Positions 48,965-57,868 of a stretch of 64,000 nucleotides of DNA are shown here, one piece after another. Location: assembly GCA_012999515.1 (NCBI GenBank), contig JABEEB010000001.1, positions 1,488,001-1,552,000 of the forward strand. The letters are read 5' to 3'. The stretch comes from Salifodinibacter halophilus (GTDB lineage: Bacteria > Pseudomonadota > Gammaproteobacteria > Nevskiales > Salinisphaeraceae). The notes under the pieces are model-generated. The model was not told where the DNA came from, did no database searches, and saw nothing but the letters and a program-made list of their open reading frames with translations. The position numbers and the translations under genes were made by a program. Numbering within the stretch: position 1 is the stretch's first letter; every line of letters starts with the position of its first letter.

Positions 48965-49786
48965 TCAGCTCGGATCGAGATCATCGGCCAGTTCACCGGC
49001 GCGACTGGCGGCTGCCTCAACGGCACGGTTGATCGCGACATCAACTTGACCACTCGTCAATTCGCCCAATGCCTTTTCAGTCGTGCCGCCCGGCGACGTG
49101 ACCTTGGCGCGGAGCGTGCCAGCGTCGTCACCCGACTCCTCGACCATTCGGGCCGCACCAAGCGCGGTTTGCGTGACCAATTGACGCGCCGTGGCCGGAT
49201 CCAGCCCCTCGTTTTCAGCCGCCGTCTGGAGCGCCTCCATAAAGGCGAAAAAGTATGCCGGGCCACTACCGGAAACCGCTGTCACCGTATTCAATTTGGA
49301 TTCCGCGTCGACCCAGACCGTTTGGCCACTGGCCGTCAGGATATCGTCGGCTAATTGCCGCGTCTGCTGGTCAACACCGGGTGGCGCATACAGCCCCGTT
49401 ATGCCAGCGCCGATAAGTGCCGGCGTATTCGGCATACAGCGCACGATCGCTCGTTTCTCACCGAACCAATGCACGAGCGCGGCCAACGGCACACCTGCCG
49501 CAACCGATATGACAGCAGCCGAACTGGTCGTCATCGACTCGGCCAGCTCTGTAGCCACATCCGGCAAGATCTGGGGTTTGACCGCGAGTACAACAGCATC
49601 GGCGTCCATGACTTCGGGGCTCGCCTGGCTCACGCAATCGACCGCGTAGGCCTCGGTCAAGGCCGCGTGTTTAGCCGCATCCGGTTCCACCACCGTGACC
49701 GTTGCGGGCGAGCCTGCGTGTCGCAAGCCGCCGATCAGGCTGCACGCCATATTGCCGCCGCCAACAAATACGACCCTGCGCTCCAT
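48965..49786 (-). CDS. proC: pyrroline-5-carboxylate reductase
   Basis: Last step of proline synthesis; proline is also an osmolyte. 273 residues: VFVGGGNMACSLIGGL for NADPH binding, RCMPNTPALIGAGITGL, and the C-terminal AVSGSGPAYFFAFMEALQTAAENEGL and VTSPGGTTEKALGEL. ATG 49786 has GAGG at good spacing. Confidence 0.95.
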   Translation of the reverse strand: MERRVVFVGGGNMACSLIGGLRHAGSPATVTVVEPDAAKHAALTEAYAVDCVSQASPEVMDADAVVLAVKPQILPDVATELAESMTTSSAAVISVAAGVPLAALVHWFGEKRAIVRCMPNTPALIGAGITGLYAPPGVDQQTRQLADDILTASGQTVWVDAESKLNTVTAVSGSGPAYFFAFMEALQTAAENEGLDPATARQLVTQTALGAARMVEESGDDAGTLRAKVTSPGGTTEKALGELTSGQVDVAINRAVEAAASRAGELADDLDPS

Positions 49787-49867
49787 CCATTGCCTCAATT
49801 GGTTAAACCGTGCGCATGATACGACACGCCGTCCCCGGTCGGCGAGGGCAGCACGCTTTGCGCCGAG

Positions 49868-50968
49868 TCAGGCGATACGCTTGCCATCCTCAGGCGCGAA
49901 AAACACCGCCCTGTCCATATTGAACCAGAGGTCGACGTTTGCACCGACAGGCGTCGAAAATCCCGGCAGCGTGCGAGCCGTTATGGATGTATCGCCGACC
50001 GCCGACGTGATGAACGTATCCGGCCCGGTCGGTTCGACAACATTGACCGGGCAGGCAACCTTGGCGGTATCGGACTCCTCGGCTGGACGAACGTGCTCCG
50101 GACGGATACCGAGCGTCACCTCGGTTCGACTGCCTTCGGACAGTTGTCGCGCTGTTCGATCATCAACCGGCAACGCCACTCGACCGTCGTCAGTCGCAAA
50201 GCTAGCGTACAAATTATCGCCGCTTTGTTCGATATTGGCGGGAATGAAGTTCATCGCCGGCGAGCCGATAAAGCTCGCAACGTAGCGATTGGCCGGGTCA
50301 TTGTAGATGTCGTGTGGCGACCCCAGTTGCTGGACCACGCCCTCATTCATCACCGCAATGCGATTGCCTAGCGTCATGGCCTCGATCTGATCATGGGTGA
50401 CGTAAACCATGGCCTTGCCCAGACGCTGCTGGAGCATCTTGATTTCCGTGCGCATCTCGACACGCAGCTTGGCATCGAGATTGGACAACGGCTCATCAAG
50501 CAAAAACAACGCCGGATCCCGCGCCAACGCCCGACCTATTGCGACTCGTTGGCGCTGGCCACCTGATAACTGGGCCGGTTTACGTCCCAACAGCGGCTCG
50601 ATCTGAAGCAGGCTCGCAACCTGATCGATGATCTTCGCCTGCTCGGCTTTGGGTACGCGACGCATCTTCAACCCGAACTGGATATTGCCGCGCACGGTCA
50701 TGTTCGGATACAGCGCGTAGAACTGGAATACCATGGCGATGTTACGAGCGCGCGGCGAGCGCTCGTTGATGCGCTCGCCATCCAATCGGATCTCGCCCTC
50801 AGTGACCGGTTCAAGACCGGCCAACATATTCAACAGCGTCGACTTGCCACAGCCCGACGGCCCCACCAGGATCAAGAAGTCGCCCGAGTCGATCTCGATG
50901 TTGATGTCATCGAGTACACGCGTAGTACCGAAATGTTTACTTACATTTTCTATAGCCAGAGCAGACAT
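49868..50968 (-). CDS. sugar ABC transporter ATP-binding protein (MalK/UgpC type)
   Basis: Protein of 366 residues: Walker A GPSGCGKSTLLNMLAG, signature LSGGQRQRVAIGRALARDP, Walker B LFLLDEPLSNLDAKLRVEMRTE, and a C-terminal TOBE/regulatory domain (about 240-366) as in MalK. Last gene of a seven-gene sugar operon; by context the ATPase of the glucose-type GtsABC-like transporter. Confidence 0.92.
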   Translation of the reverse strand: MSALAIENVSKHFGTTRVLDDINIEIDSGDFLILVGPSGCGKSTLLNMLAGLEPVTEGEIRLDGERINERSPRARNIAMVFQFYALYPNMTVRGNIQFGLKMRRVPKAEQAKIIDQVASLLQIEPLLGRKPAQLSGGQRQRVAIGRALARDPALFLLDEPLSNLDAKLRVEMRTEIKMLQQRLGKAMVYVTHDQIEAMTLGNRIAVMNEGVVQQLGSPHDIYNDPANRYVASFIGSPAMNFIPANIEQSGDNLYASFATDDGRVALPVDDRTARQLSEGSRTEVTLGIRPEHVRPAEESDTAKVACPVNVVEPTGPDTFITSAVGDTSITARTLPGFSTPVGANVDLWFNMDRAVFFAPEDGKRIA

Positions 50969-50970
50969 CG

Positions 50971-51852
50971 TTATCCTTTCACAGCGCCGGCGGTCAGGCC
51001 CCGCACGAAATAGCGACCGGCGACGATATAGACGATAAACGTGGGCAGCGCAGCGATCATGGCCGCAGCCATGTCGACGTTATAGTGTTTGACGCCGGTC
51101 GACGAGGTATTCACCAAGTTATTAAGCGCCACGGTTATCGGATGTGATGCACCCGAGGTAAATACCACACCAAAGAGGAAATCGTTCCATATTTGCGTAA
51201 ACTGCCAAATCATACAAACCATTAGAATCGGAACTGCCAAAGGCAGGGCGATGTGCCAAAAAATAGAAAAGAAACCGGCACCGTCGACGCGCGCCGACTT
51301 CGCGAGTTCATTCGGCACAGTCACGAAAAAGTTACGGCAGAACAGCGTCGTGACCGCGATACCGTAGATCGTATGCACCACAATCAAGCCGACGATTGAA
51401 TTGGACAGACCCAATGTGCCGAGCGTATCGGCCATCGGAAGCAAGAACATTTGATACGGCACAATCATGCCGAAGAGCAAAAGCCCAAAAATGACTTCCG
51501 AACCACGAAATCGCCATTGGGTAAGAAGATAACCGTTTATCGCACCAAACCCTGTCGACAATAGAACCGCCGGCACCGTGAAGGCCATCGAGTTCAGGAA
51601 ATAGGGTTTCAGGCCGCTACACGAATCGCCCGTGCACGCCGACCCCCATGCGGCCAACCACGGCTTGATCGTGAATGGATCGGGCCACGCAAACAGCCCG
51701 CCACTCTGAACCTGGCCGAGACTTTTGAATGATGTCACCACCATCACGTACAGCGGCGCCAAGAAATATAACGCTGCCACAATCAGCACGGCATAGATTG
51801 CTATAACGGATGGTGACAGCGACGTTCGATTAGACTCAGCCATTACGCGCAT
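50971..51852 (-). CDS. sugar ABC transporter permease (MalG/GtsC type)
   Basis: Protein of about 293 residues with six helices, starting with PSVIAIYAVLIVAALYFLAPLYVMVVTSFKS. The EAA-like loop ELAKSARVDGAGFFSIFWHIALPLAVPI contacts the ATPase. Two in-frame starts (ATG 51852 or 51843) overlap the upstream permease by 17 or 8 nt. Confidence 0.9.
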   Translation of the reverse strand: MRVMAESNRTSLSPSVIAIYAVLIVAALYFLAPLYVMVVTSFKSLGQVQSGGLFAWPDPFTIKPWLAAWGSACTGDSCSGLKPYFLNSMAFTVPAVLLSTGFGAINGYLLTQWRFRGSEVIFGLLLFGMIVPYQMFLLPMADTLGTLGLSNSIVGLIVVHTIYGIAVTTLFCRNFFVTVPNELAKSARVDGAGFFSIFWHIALPLAVPILMVCMIWQFTQIWNDFLFGVVFTSGASHPITVALNNLVNTSSTGVKHYNVDMAAAMIAALPTFIVYIVAGRYFVRGLTAGAVKG

Positions 51853-52768
51853 TCCGTTTTTGTCGAAATTCGCTGATCCACATCGGCAAGATCACGACCG
51901 CAATCACGAGCATCATCAGCGAAGCCGCCGCTGCACCAAGCGCGATTTGGCCGCGGTTGAATCCATATTCGTACATAAAAATTGCCGGCATCCAGGTTGA
52001 GTAGCCTGGGCCACCGCCAGTCATGGCCATGATTAGCGCAAAACTCTTAATGGACAGTTGCACCAACAAGGCCACCGCCGAGAAAAGAACCGGCTGCAAA
52101 CTGGGAATAATGATCTTCAAATACGCACGCGGCAGCGACGCACCGTCAAGCTGAGCCGCCTTGATGATCGAATCATCGATATTGCGCAGCCCAGCCAAAA
52201 ACAACGTCATCACGAAACCCGACGCCTGCCACACGGCGGCGACTGCTACGGCATATATCGCCATATCCGGTTGGATCAGCCAGTCAAAGCTAAAACTGCC
52301 CCAGCCCCACGACCGAACGACATGTTGCACCCCCATACTCGGGTTCAACATCCACTTCCAGACCACACCGGTGACAACCATCGACAGCGCCATCGGATAC
52401 AGATAGATCGTACGCAGCAAGCCGACCGCGCGTATCTTCTGATCGAGCAAGATGGCGAGTAACAATCCCAGGCCAAGGCTAACGCCAATATAGAGCGCAC
52501 CGAAGATGAGAAGATTAAGCAACGACACATGCCATGTGTCGAGCGAAAACATCGCCTCGTATTGAATCAAGCCAGCGAAATGGTTGCTGGGCAAGATCGT
52601 CGAGTTCGTGAACGACAACCAGATCGTCCACCCCAGAAATCCATAGATAAAGACACCAACCGCGATTAGCGATGGGATCAGCGTCAGTTTCGGCAAAAGC
52701 CAATCAGACCATGCCGCTAGTTCGAAGCGGGATTGTTTTCGCTCTTTTGGTATTTGGCCAGTTGCCAT
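51836..52768 (-). CDS. sugar ABC transporter permease (MalF/GtsB type)
   Basis: Protein of 310 residues with six helices; EAA-like loop IKAAQLDGASLPRAYLKIIIPSLQPV. Partner of the MalG-type permease; 85 nt after the second binding-protein gene, an AT-rich stretch with only weak hairpin potential. Confidence 0.9.
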   Translation of the reverse strand: MATGQIPKERKQSRFELAAWSDWLLPKLTLIPSLIAVGVFIYGFLGWTIWLSFTNSTILPSNHFAGLIQYEAMFSLDTWHVSLLNLLIFGALYIGVSLGLGLLLAILLDQKIRAVGLLRTIYLYPMALSMVVTGVVWKWMLNPSMGVQHVVRSWGWGSFSFDWLIQPDMAIYAVAVAAVWQASGFVMTLFLAGLRNIDDSIIKAAQLDGASLPRAYLKIIIPSLQPVLFSAVALLVQLSIKSFALIMAMTGGGPGYSTWMPAIFMYEYGFNRGQIALGAAAASLMMLVIAVVILPMWISEFRQKRNARNG

Positions 52769-52853
52769 AAACAGATCGCGACGGCTTATTTTAAAAAATG
52801 GCCCGATACAGGCCGGGGCATGTGCACCATGGAATCATCGTGGCGTCTCAGGC

Positions 52854-54200
52854 TTAGCCTGCCGAAAGGCTCGACATTTGCTCGGCCTGTTTGACCCGTG
52901 AGGCCAATGCTTCAACAGCGGCTTCAGCGCTCATCTTGTCAGTGTTGTAAAACTTGGCGATGACATCAAAAATCGCACCTTTGACCGCGCCTATTTCGGC
53001 CTGATCCTGAGACATCGTCGGCACTAGAGCGTCCGCTTTCTTGGCCTTTTGGTATAGTTTGGCCGACTTCTTGGCGCATTGGTCGAAACCTTTAAGCGAA
53101 GTTTTTTCACGCACCGGAATCGACCCCTTAGCCTTGTTGAATCGCCGCTGGAATTTGGGCGACATAACGGTATTGGCGAACACCGCCTGACCTCTCCTTT
53201 TTGCTTTCGCGTCGACCTTGAACGCCACGAAAGTGTCATTGTTATAGATATACGCGTTGTCATTGCCCGGCATGGTTACACAGGCAATCTCCTTACCTGG
53301 CGTCTTGCCATCATTGATGATTTCGCCTTTAGCCCAATCACCCATAATCTGCATCGCCGCCTCACCACGCACCACCAGGCCAGTATTGTGATTCCAGGAC
53401 AGTCCCGCCGCGTCAGGATCGGTGTATTGCTTGAGCGTACGCAACCGCTTGAACGCTTTGACCATCTTGTCACTGGCCAAAGCGCGCTGATCAAGCTCAA
53501 CGAGCGCTTTCCGGTAAAACTCGGCATCCCCCACAGTAGCGACCACGGCGTCGAACTCAGTCGCCACCTGCCAGGTATTGCCGCCACCCGCAATCGGCGT
53601 AATGCCCGCCTGTTTCAACTGCTTCAACGCATCGACAAAATCTGGCCAAGAGCGTGGTATATCGACACCTGCCTCGCGCATCAACGACTTGTTGACCCAC
53701 AGCCAGTTGACGCGATGAATATTGAAGGGAACCGCAGCATACTTGCCGTCGCATTTGACGCCTTCGGCAACCCGTGGAGCTAGTTTTTTGTCCCAGTTAC
53801 CGGCCTCAGCCACTTTATCCAAGGATCCAATCAGCCCGGTCTGACACCATTGATCGATCGCCGGCGGCATAACCTGGGCCATCCCCGGCGTCCTATGCGA
53901 TTGGATACGCGACTTCAACACTGTGCGGGCATTCGCACCGCCGCCGCCGGAGACCGCGTCATTGTTCATCTCAACGCCTTCATCGGCCAGCATCTGCTTG
54001 AGCACATGCATCGATTTGGCTTCGGACCCCGATGTCCACCAATTCAGAGCATCGATCTGGGATTTGCCGCCACTGTTGGCGGCTGAAGCCACGCCAGCGG
54101 CACTGGCCATGCTCGCCATTACAGCGAGCAAAACCGTGCTTACAGTTCGACTCAAGGCTCCAGACAAAACACCGGCTCCATAGCGACCGACTTTCAACAC
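52854..54200 (-). CDS. sugar ABC transporter substrate-binding protein (copy 1, GtsA-like)
   Basis: Periplasmic binding protein of 448 residues with an N-terminal signal (…SRTVSTVLLAVMASMASAAG). NWWTSGSEAKSMHVLKQML, AVPFNIHRVNWLWVNKSLM, GDWAKGEIINDG and KGSIPVREKTSLKGFD resemble glucose-binding proteins of the Pseudomonas Gts type. It is a close paralogue of the next gene upstream, which it follows after 135 nt. GTG start (54200) with GGAG close by. Confidence 0.9.
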   Translation of the reverse strand: MLKVGRYGAGVLSGALSRTVSTVLLAVMASMASAAGVASAANSGGKSQIDALNWWTSGSEAKSMHVLKQMLADEGVEMNNDAVSGGGGANARTVLKSRIQSHRTPGMAQVMPPAIDQWCQTGLIGSLDKVAEAGNWDKKLAPRVAEGVKCDGKYAAVPFNIHRVNWLWVNKSLMREAGVDIPRSWPDFVDALKQLKQAGITPIAGGGNTWQVATEFDAVVATVGDAEFYRKALVELDQRALASDKMVKAFKRLRTLKQYTDPDAAGLSWNHNTGLVVRGEAAMQIMGDWAKGEIINDGKTPGKEIACVTMPGNDNAYIYNNDTFVAFKVDAKAKRRGQAVFANTVMSPKFQRRFNKAKGSIPVREKTSLKGFDQCAKKSAKLYQKAKKADALVPTMSQDQAEIGAVKGAIFDVIAKFYNTDKMSAEAAVEALASRVKQAEQMSSLSAG

Positions 54201-54286
54201 GCTCCACGTGCCCGGTCCAGCTCATGCAAAACGCCCACGTAAGATTATTGAGCGAGCGCTTGTTCAAATGGCCGCATCAATCGCTA

Positions 54287-54319
54287 GCCAGCAATCGAGT
54301 TTTGGATTCGATTGCTGGC
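54287..54319. repeat. 12-bp hairpin between the two binding-protein genes
   Basis: GCCAGCAATCGA (54287-54298) pairs perfectly with TCGATTGCTGGC (54308-54319), 9-nt loop, 16 nt past the end of the upstream binding-protein gene. No T-run follows. As with the ehuB hairpin, it may protect the 3' end of the abundant binding-protein message or cause partial termination. Confidence 0.65.
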
Positions 54320-54335
54320 ACAACGAAGATTGCCA

Positions 54336-55652
54336 CTAGAGCTGAGACATCTGCTTGGCTTGTTTGACCCGCGACGCCAGTGTCTCGGCCGCATCCTGAG
54401 CGGTCATATCCTTGGTATTGTAGAACTTGGCGATCACGTCAAAGATTGCACCTTTGACCGCACCGACCTCGGCCATGTCCTGAGACATCGATGGCACCAG
54501 CGCATCGGCCTTCTTGGCTTTCTTATACAGCTGGGCCGACCTCTTGGCGCAAAGATCAAAACCCTTGAGTGAAGTGCCCTCGCGCACCGGGATGGACCCC
54601 TTGGCCATATTGAACTTGCGCTGGAACGCCGGGCTCATCACTGTGTTAGCAAAAACTGCTTGGGCTTTTTGCCTGGATTTCGAGTCGACCGTGAACGCCT
54701 CGAAAGTATCGACATTGTAGATATACGAATTCTTGTTGCCCGGCATGGTCACACAGGCAATCTCTTCGCCCGGCGTCTTGCCGTCATTAGTGATTTCACC
54801 TTTGGCCCAATCGCCCATGATCTGCATCGCAGCTTTGCCCTGCACCACCATGCCGGTGTTGTGATTCCAGGACAGCCCCGCCGCGTTGGGATCGGTATAT
54901 TTCTGGATCGTGCGCAGGCGCTTGAACGCCTGGACCATCTTGTCGCTGGATAGCGCATCCTGATCGAGCTGGATAAGCGCTTTGCGATAGAACTTGGCAT
55001 CCCCCACGGTCCCGACCAGAGCGTCGAACGCGGTGCCCACTTGCCAAGTGTTGCCGCCACCAGCAATCGGCGTGATATCGGCTTTTTTCAGCTTTTTCAA
55101 TACGTCGACAAACTGGCTCCAAGTTTGCGGCATTTCGGCGTCAACTTCTTTCAAAAGCGAGCGATTGACCCACAACCAGTTGATTCGATGAACATTGAAC
55201 GGCACCGCGACATATTCGCCATCGCATTGCAGACTCTTGGCAATCCGTGGCGCGACATGTTCATCCCAATTGTCGGACTTGGCGGCCTTGTCCATCGACC
55301 CGATCAGCCCGGTTTCGCACCACTGCTGGATCTTCGGCCCCTTGATCTGAGCGACCCCCGGTGTGTTGTGCGATTGGATGCGCGATTTCAACACCGTGCG
55401 GGCATTCGAACCACCGCCGCCCGACACGGCGTCGTTGTTCATCTTTACCCCTTTATCGCCCAGCATCTGCTGCAGGACGCGCATCGATTTGGCTTCGGAG
55501 CCCGACGTCCACCAGTTCAGGACATCGATCTGCGGCTTGTCGCCACTATCTGCCGCTGACGCCGTACCAACGACGCCGAGTGTGCCAGCCGCACTAAGCG
55601 TAGCCGCGATCGCTGTCGCGCGCATTATTCGAGCCACGGGGTTTAGAGGCAT
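54336..55652 (-). CDS. sugar ABC transporter substrate-binding protein (copy 2, GtsA-like)
   Basis: Protein of 438 residues with signal peptide ending TASAADSG, and the same signatures as copy 1: NWWTSGSEAKSMRVLQQML, AVPFNVHRINWLWVNRSLL, GDWAKGEITNDG, KGSIPVREGTSLKGFD. The two copies are alike over the whole length with scattered changes. GGAG lies 7 nt before ATG 55652. The 115-nt gap to glk contains AT-rich hexamers that could be a promoter internal to the operon. Confidence 0.92.
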   Translation of the reverse strand: MPLNPVARIMRATAIAATLSAAGTLGVVGTASAADSGDKPQIDVLNWWTSGSEAKSMRVLQQMLGDKGVKMNNDAVSGGGGSNARTVLKSRIQSHNTPGVAQIKGPKIQQWCETGLIGSMDKAAKSDNWDEHVAPRIAKSLQCDGEYVAVPFNVHRINWLWVNRSLLKEVDAEMPQTWSQFVDVLKKLKKADITPIAGGGNTWQVGTAFDALVGTVGDAKFYRKALIQLDQDALSSDKMVQAFKRLRTIQKYTDPNAAGLSWNHNTGMVVQGKAAMQIMGDWAKGEITNDGKTPGEEIACVTMPGNKNSYIYNVDTFEAFTVDSKSRQKAQAVFANTVMSPAFQRKFNMAKGSIPVREGTSLKGFDLCAKRSAQLYKKAKKADALVPSMSQDMAEVGAVKGAIFDVIAKFYNTKDMTAQDAAETLASRVKQAKQMSQL

Positions 55653-55767
55653 ATTATTCTCCGCTCGTCGCTAATCCGAAGTCTATAAGATTCACATAGA
55701 ACCATATAGGCAGGACATATAAGCGACAATTAGCCTAAAGTCTTAGAGCGGCTGTCGGCCGCACGTT

Positions 55768-56715
55768 TTAGTCATCCAGCGTCGCCACAACACCGCGCAA
55801 CGCCGGATTCGAAGCCTCTATGACATAGACCGGAATCGCTGACAGGTAATCGCTTAGGCGTCCGCCGGATTCGAAACGCTCACGAAAACCACTGGCTGCA
55901 AAGAAATCGCCGAGTCGCGGCACGATCCCGCCACCGATATACACACCGCCGCGCGCGCCCAGCGTCAGCGCCAAATTCGACGCCGTAGTGCCGAGCATCC
56001 GACAGAACATCGTCAATGCTTCGATCGCGTGGCTATCGCGTCGCGCCAATGCTGAGTCGCTGATCGCGGCCGGCGTATCCAAATGGGTTACAGCACCATC
56101 CAGTTCAGTGAGGCCTTGGTACAGATTGACCAAGCCGCTGCCAGTCAATACACGCTCGGTCGACACCCGCCCGTGCTTAGCGGCAAGCGCCTCAACCACG
56201 GCGCGCTCGCGCGCGTCGACCGGGTTGATACGCACATGACCACCTTCGCTGTTCAAGGGCACCCACATCCGGCGACCGGCGACCAATCCGGAGACGCCGA
56301 GGCCGGTACCCGGACCAATGACAGCACGCGCGGCGCCCGGCACCGGCGCATCGCCGCCGAGTGGCCTCAATTCAGACGCCGCAAGCTTCGGTAGCGCGAG
56401 CGCGAGCGCCGCGAAATCGTTGACGACCTCGAACCGAATCAGACCAAGACGCTGCTTGAGATCCTCGATCGAGAACGACCAGTCACGGCGATTCGTCCAG
56501 GTGATGCGATCGCCGTGCACCGGCGTCGCGACAGCCATTGCCAGTTCGTCGATGCCCATGAGACCGGCTTGATCGAGATAAGCGCGAACAGCCGCTTCGG
56601 GGCCAGCGTAGTCTGCACACTGGAGTGTGATCGACGACGCCAGCTCGCCATCAGCTTGAAGCTGGGCAAAGCGCGCATTAGTGCCACCGATATCGGCGAC
56701 GATTCGGATACACAT
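55768..56715 (-). CDS. glk: glucokinase
   Basis: Protein of 315 residues of the bacterial glucokinase (Glk) family: phosphate motif VADIGGTNARFAQL, FEVVNDFAALALALP, GPGTGLGVSGLV, NSEGGHVRINPVDARE. ATG 56715 has AAGGA upstream and gives the family N-terminus. Phosphorylates glucose delivered by the ABC system next to it. Confidence 0.95.
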   Translation of the reverse strand: MCIRIVADIGGTNARFAQLQADGELASSITLQCADYAGPEAAVRAYLDQAGLMGIDELAMAVATPVHGDRITWTNRRDWSFSIEDLKQRLGLIRFEVVNDFAALALALPKLAASELRPLGGDAPVPGAARAVIGPGTGLGVSGLVAGRRMWVPLNSEGGHVRINPVDARERAVVEALAAKHGRVSTERVLTGSGLVNLYQGLTELDGAVTHLDTPAAISDSALARRDSHAIEALTMFCRMLGTTASNLALTLGARGGVYIGGGIVPRLGDFFAASGFRERFESGGRLSDYLSAIPVYVIEASNPALRGVVATLDD

Positions 56716-56831
56716 CAGCGTCCTTCTATCCGTCGGCGTAAAACATGTAAATAAGAAGACGCGACACAGCCGCAACACGCCTTAATGCGCACCGATTGCC
56801 ACCAATCACGGCTGCATTCATCGTGCTGCAA

Positions 56832-57746
56832 TCAACCAGCCGCCAGCACGGCGTCGACTTCATGTCGCGTCGGCGCATGGGCGCCAGTCCGACAACAGGC
56901 AGCAGCCGCCGTAGCGGCCGCCATACGCAAATGCTCGGCCACCGGCGCGTCGGGCCGGTCGAAATAACCCGCGACGAGACCGCCGATGCAGGCGTCGCCG
57001 GCGCCGACACTGTCACCCGCAGCGGCATCAACGCTAAACGCTGGTTGGCGGGCCGACTCATCACCGCGATAGCCAACCATGCCCGCCCGACCACGGGTGT
57101 AGACGACGATGGCTCGCGGCGCGATGGCGCGTACGTGCGCGAGCGCTGCCTCAGTTTCGATCTGCGGATAGATTGCGGCCAGATCTTCATCCGAAAGCTT
57201 GATCAACGTTGAGAGCGCGGCGAGCCGCTCGAAAAGCGCAGGATAGTCCGGCCCCATCAGGCGCCGCATATTCGGATCGAAACAAATGGCCGTCCCGCGT
57301 TGATGGAGCGCGTCGGCAAGCTCGATCAACCGCTCGCCCAAACCAGGGCGAACGAGGCTAATACAGCCAAAATGGGCCAACTGAACGGCGTCCAACCAAC
57401 CGGCCGGCAACTCGTCCGGGTCGAACGCGAGATCAGCGGCATCGGCACCGAGAAATTGATAAGCCGGCGGCTCAGTATCGTGCACCATCGCAATCAATGG
57501 TTCCCGGTGTGCGCGCTGGATAAAGCGCGTATCGAGCCCGCCGGACTCGGACAAAGCGGCAATCTCGTCGCCAAACCGGTCGGTGCTCACCGCACCAGCC
57601 CAGGCGCTAGGCACACCGAGCGCAGCCGCGCTACGCGCAACGTTCCAGCAGGAACCACCGGCCGCGCTACGCCAGTCGGCTTCACCGATGCGCACGAAAT
57701 CCGTCAGCGCCTCACCGAGGCTCACAAATTGGGGAAGATCCGACAT
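56832..57746 (-). CDS. PfkB-family carbohydrate kinase (fructokinase-like)
   Basis: Protein of 304 residues with both PfkB signatures: GGSCWNVARSAAALG near residue 31 and the catalytic DSVGAGDACIGGLVAGYF near residue 245, plus FDPNMRR. Likely phosphorylates fructose or a related hexose. First gene of the sugar operon, with 116 nt before glk. Divergent from ilvA. Confidence 0.9.
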   Translation of the reverse strand: MSDLPQFVSLGEALTDFVRIGEADWRSAAGGSCWNVARSAAALGVPSAWAGAVSTDRFGDEIAALSESGGLDTRFIQRAHREPLIAMVHDTEPPAYQFLGADAADLAFDPDELPAGWLDAVQLAHFGCISLVRPGLGERLIELADALHQRGTAICFDPNMRRLMGPDYPALFERLAALSTLIKLSDEDLAAIYPQIETEAALAHVRAIAPRAIVVYTRGRAGMVGYRGDESARQPAFSVDAAAGDSVGAGDACIGGLVAGYFDRPDAPVAEHLRMAAATAAAACCRTGAHAPTRHEVDAVLAAG

Positions 57747-57868
57747 AGCGCGCCGACGGCCGGCTAAAACCGACGTAGTTTAGGCAAAGTTGCGCCTGCG
57801 GCACAACGGGTTAGCCGTTAACATTACGCAGTCGGACCGCCGAATTTCCATCCGAACCGAATCACACC

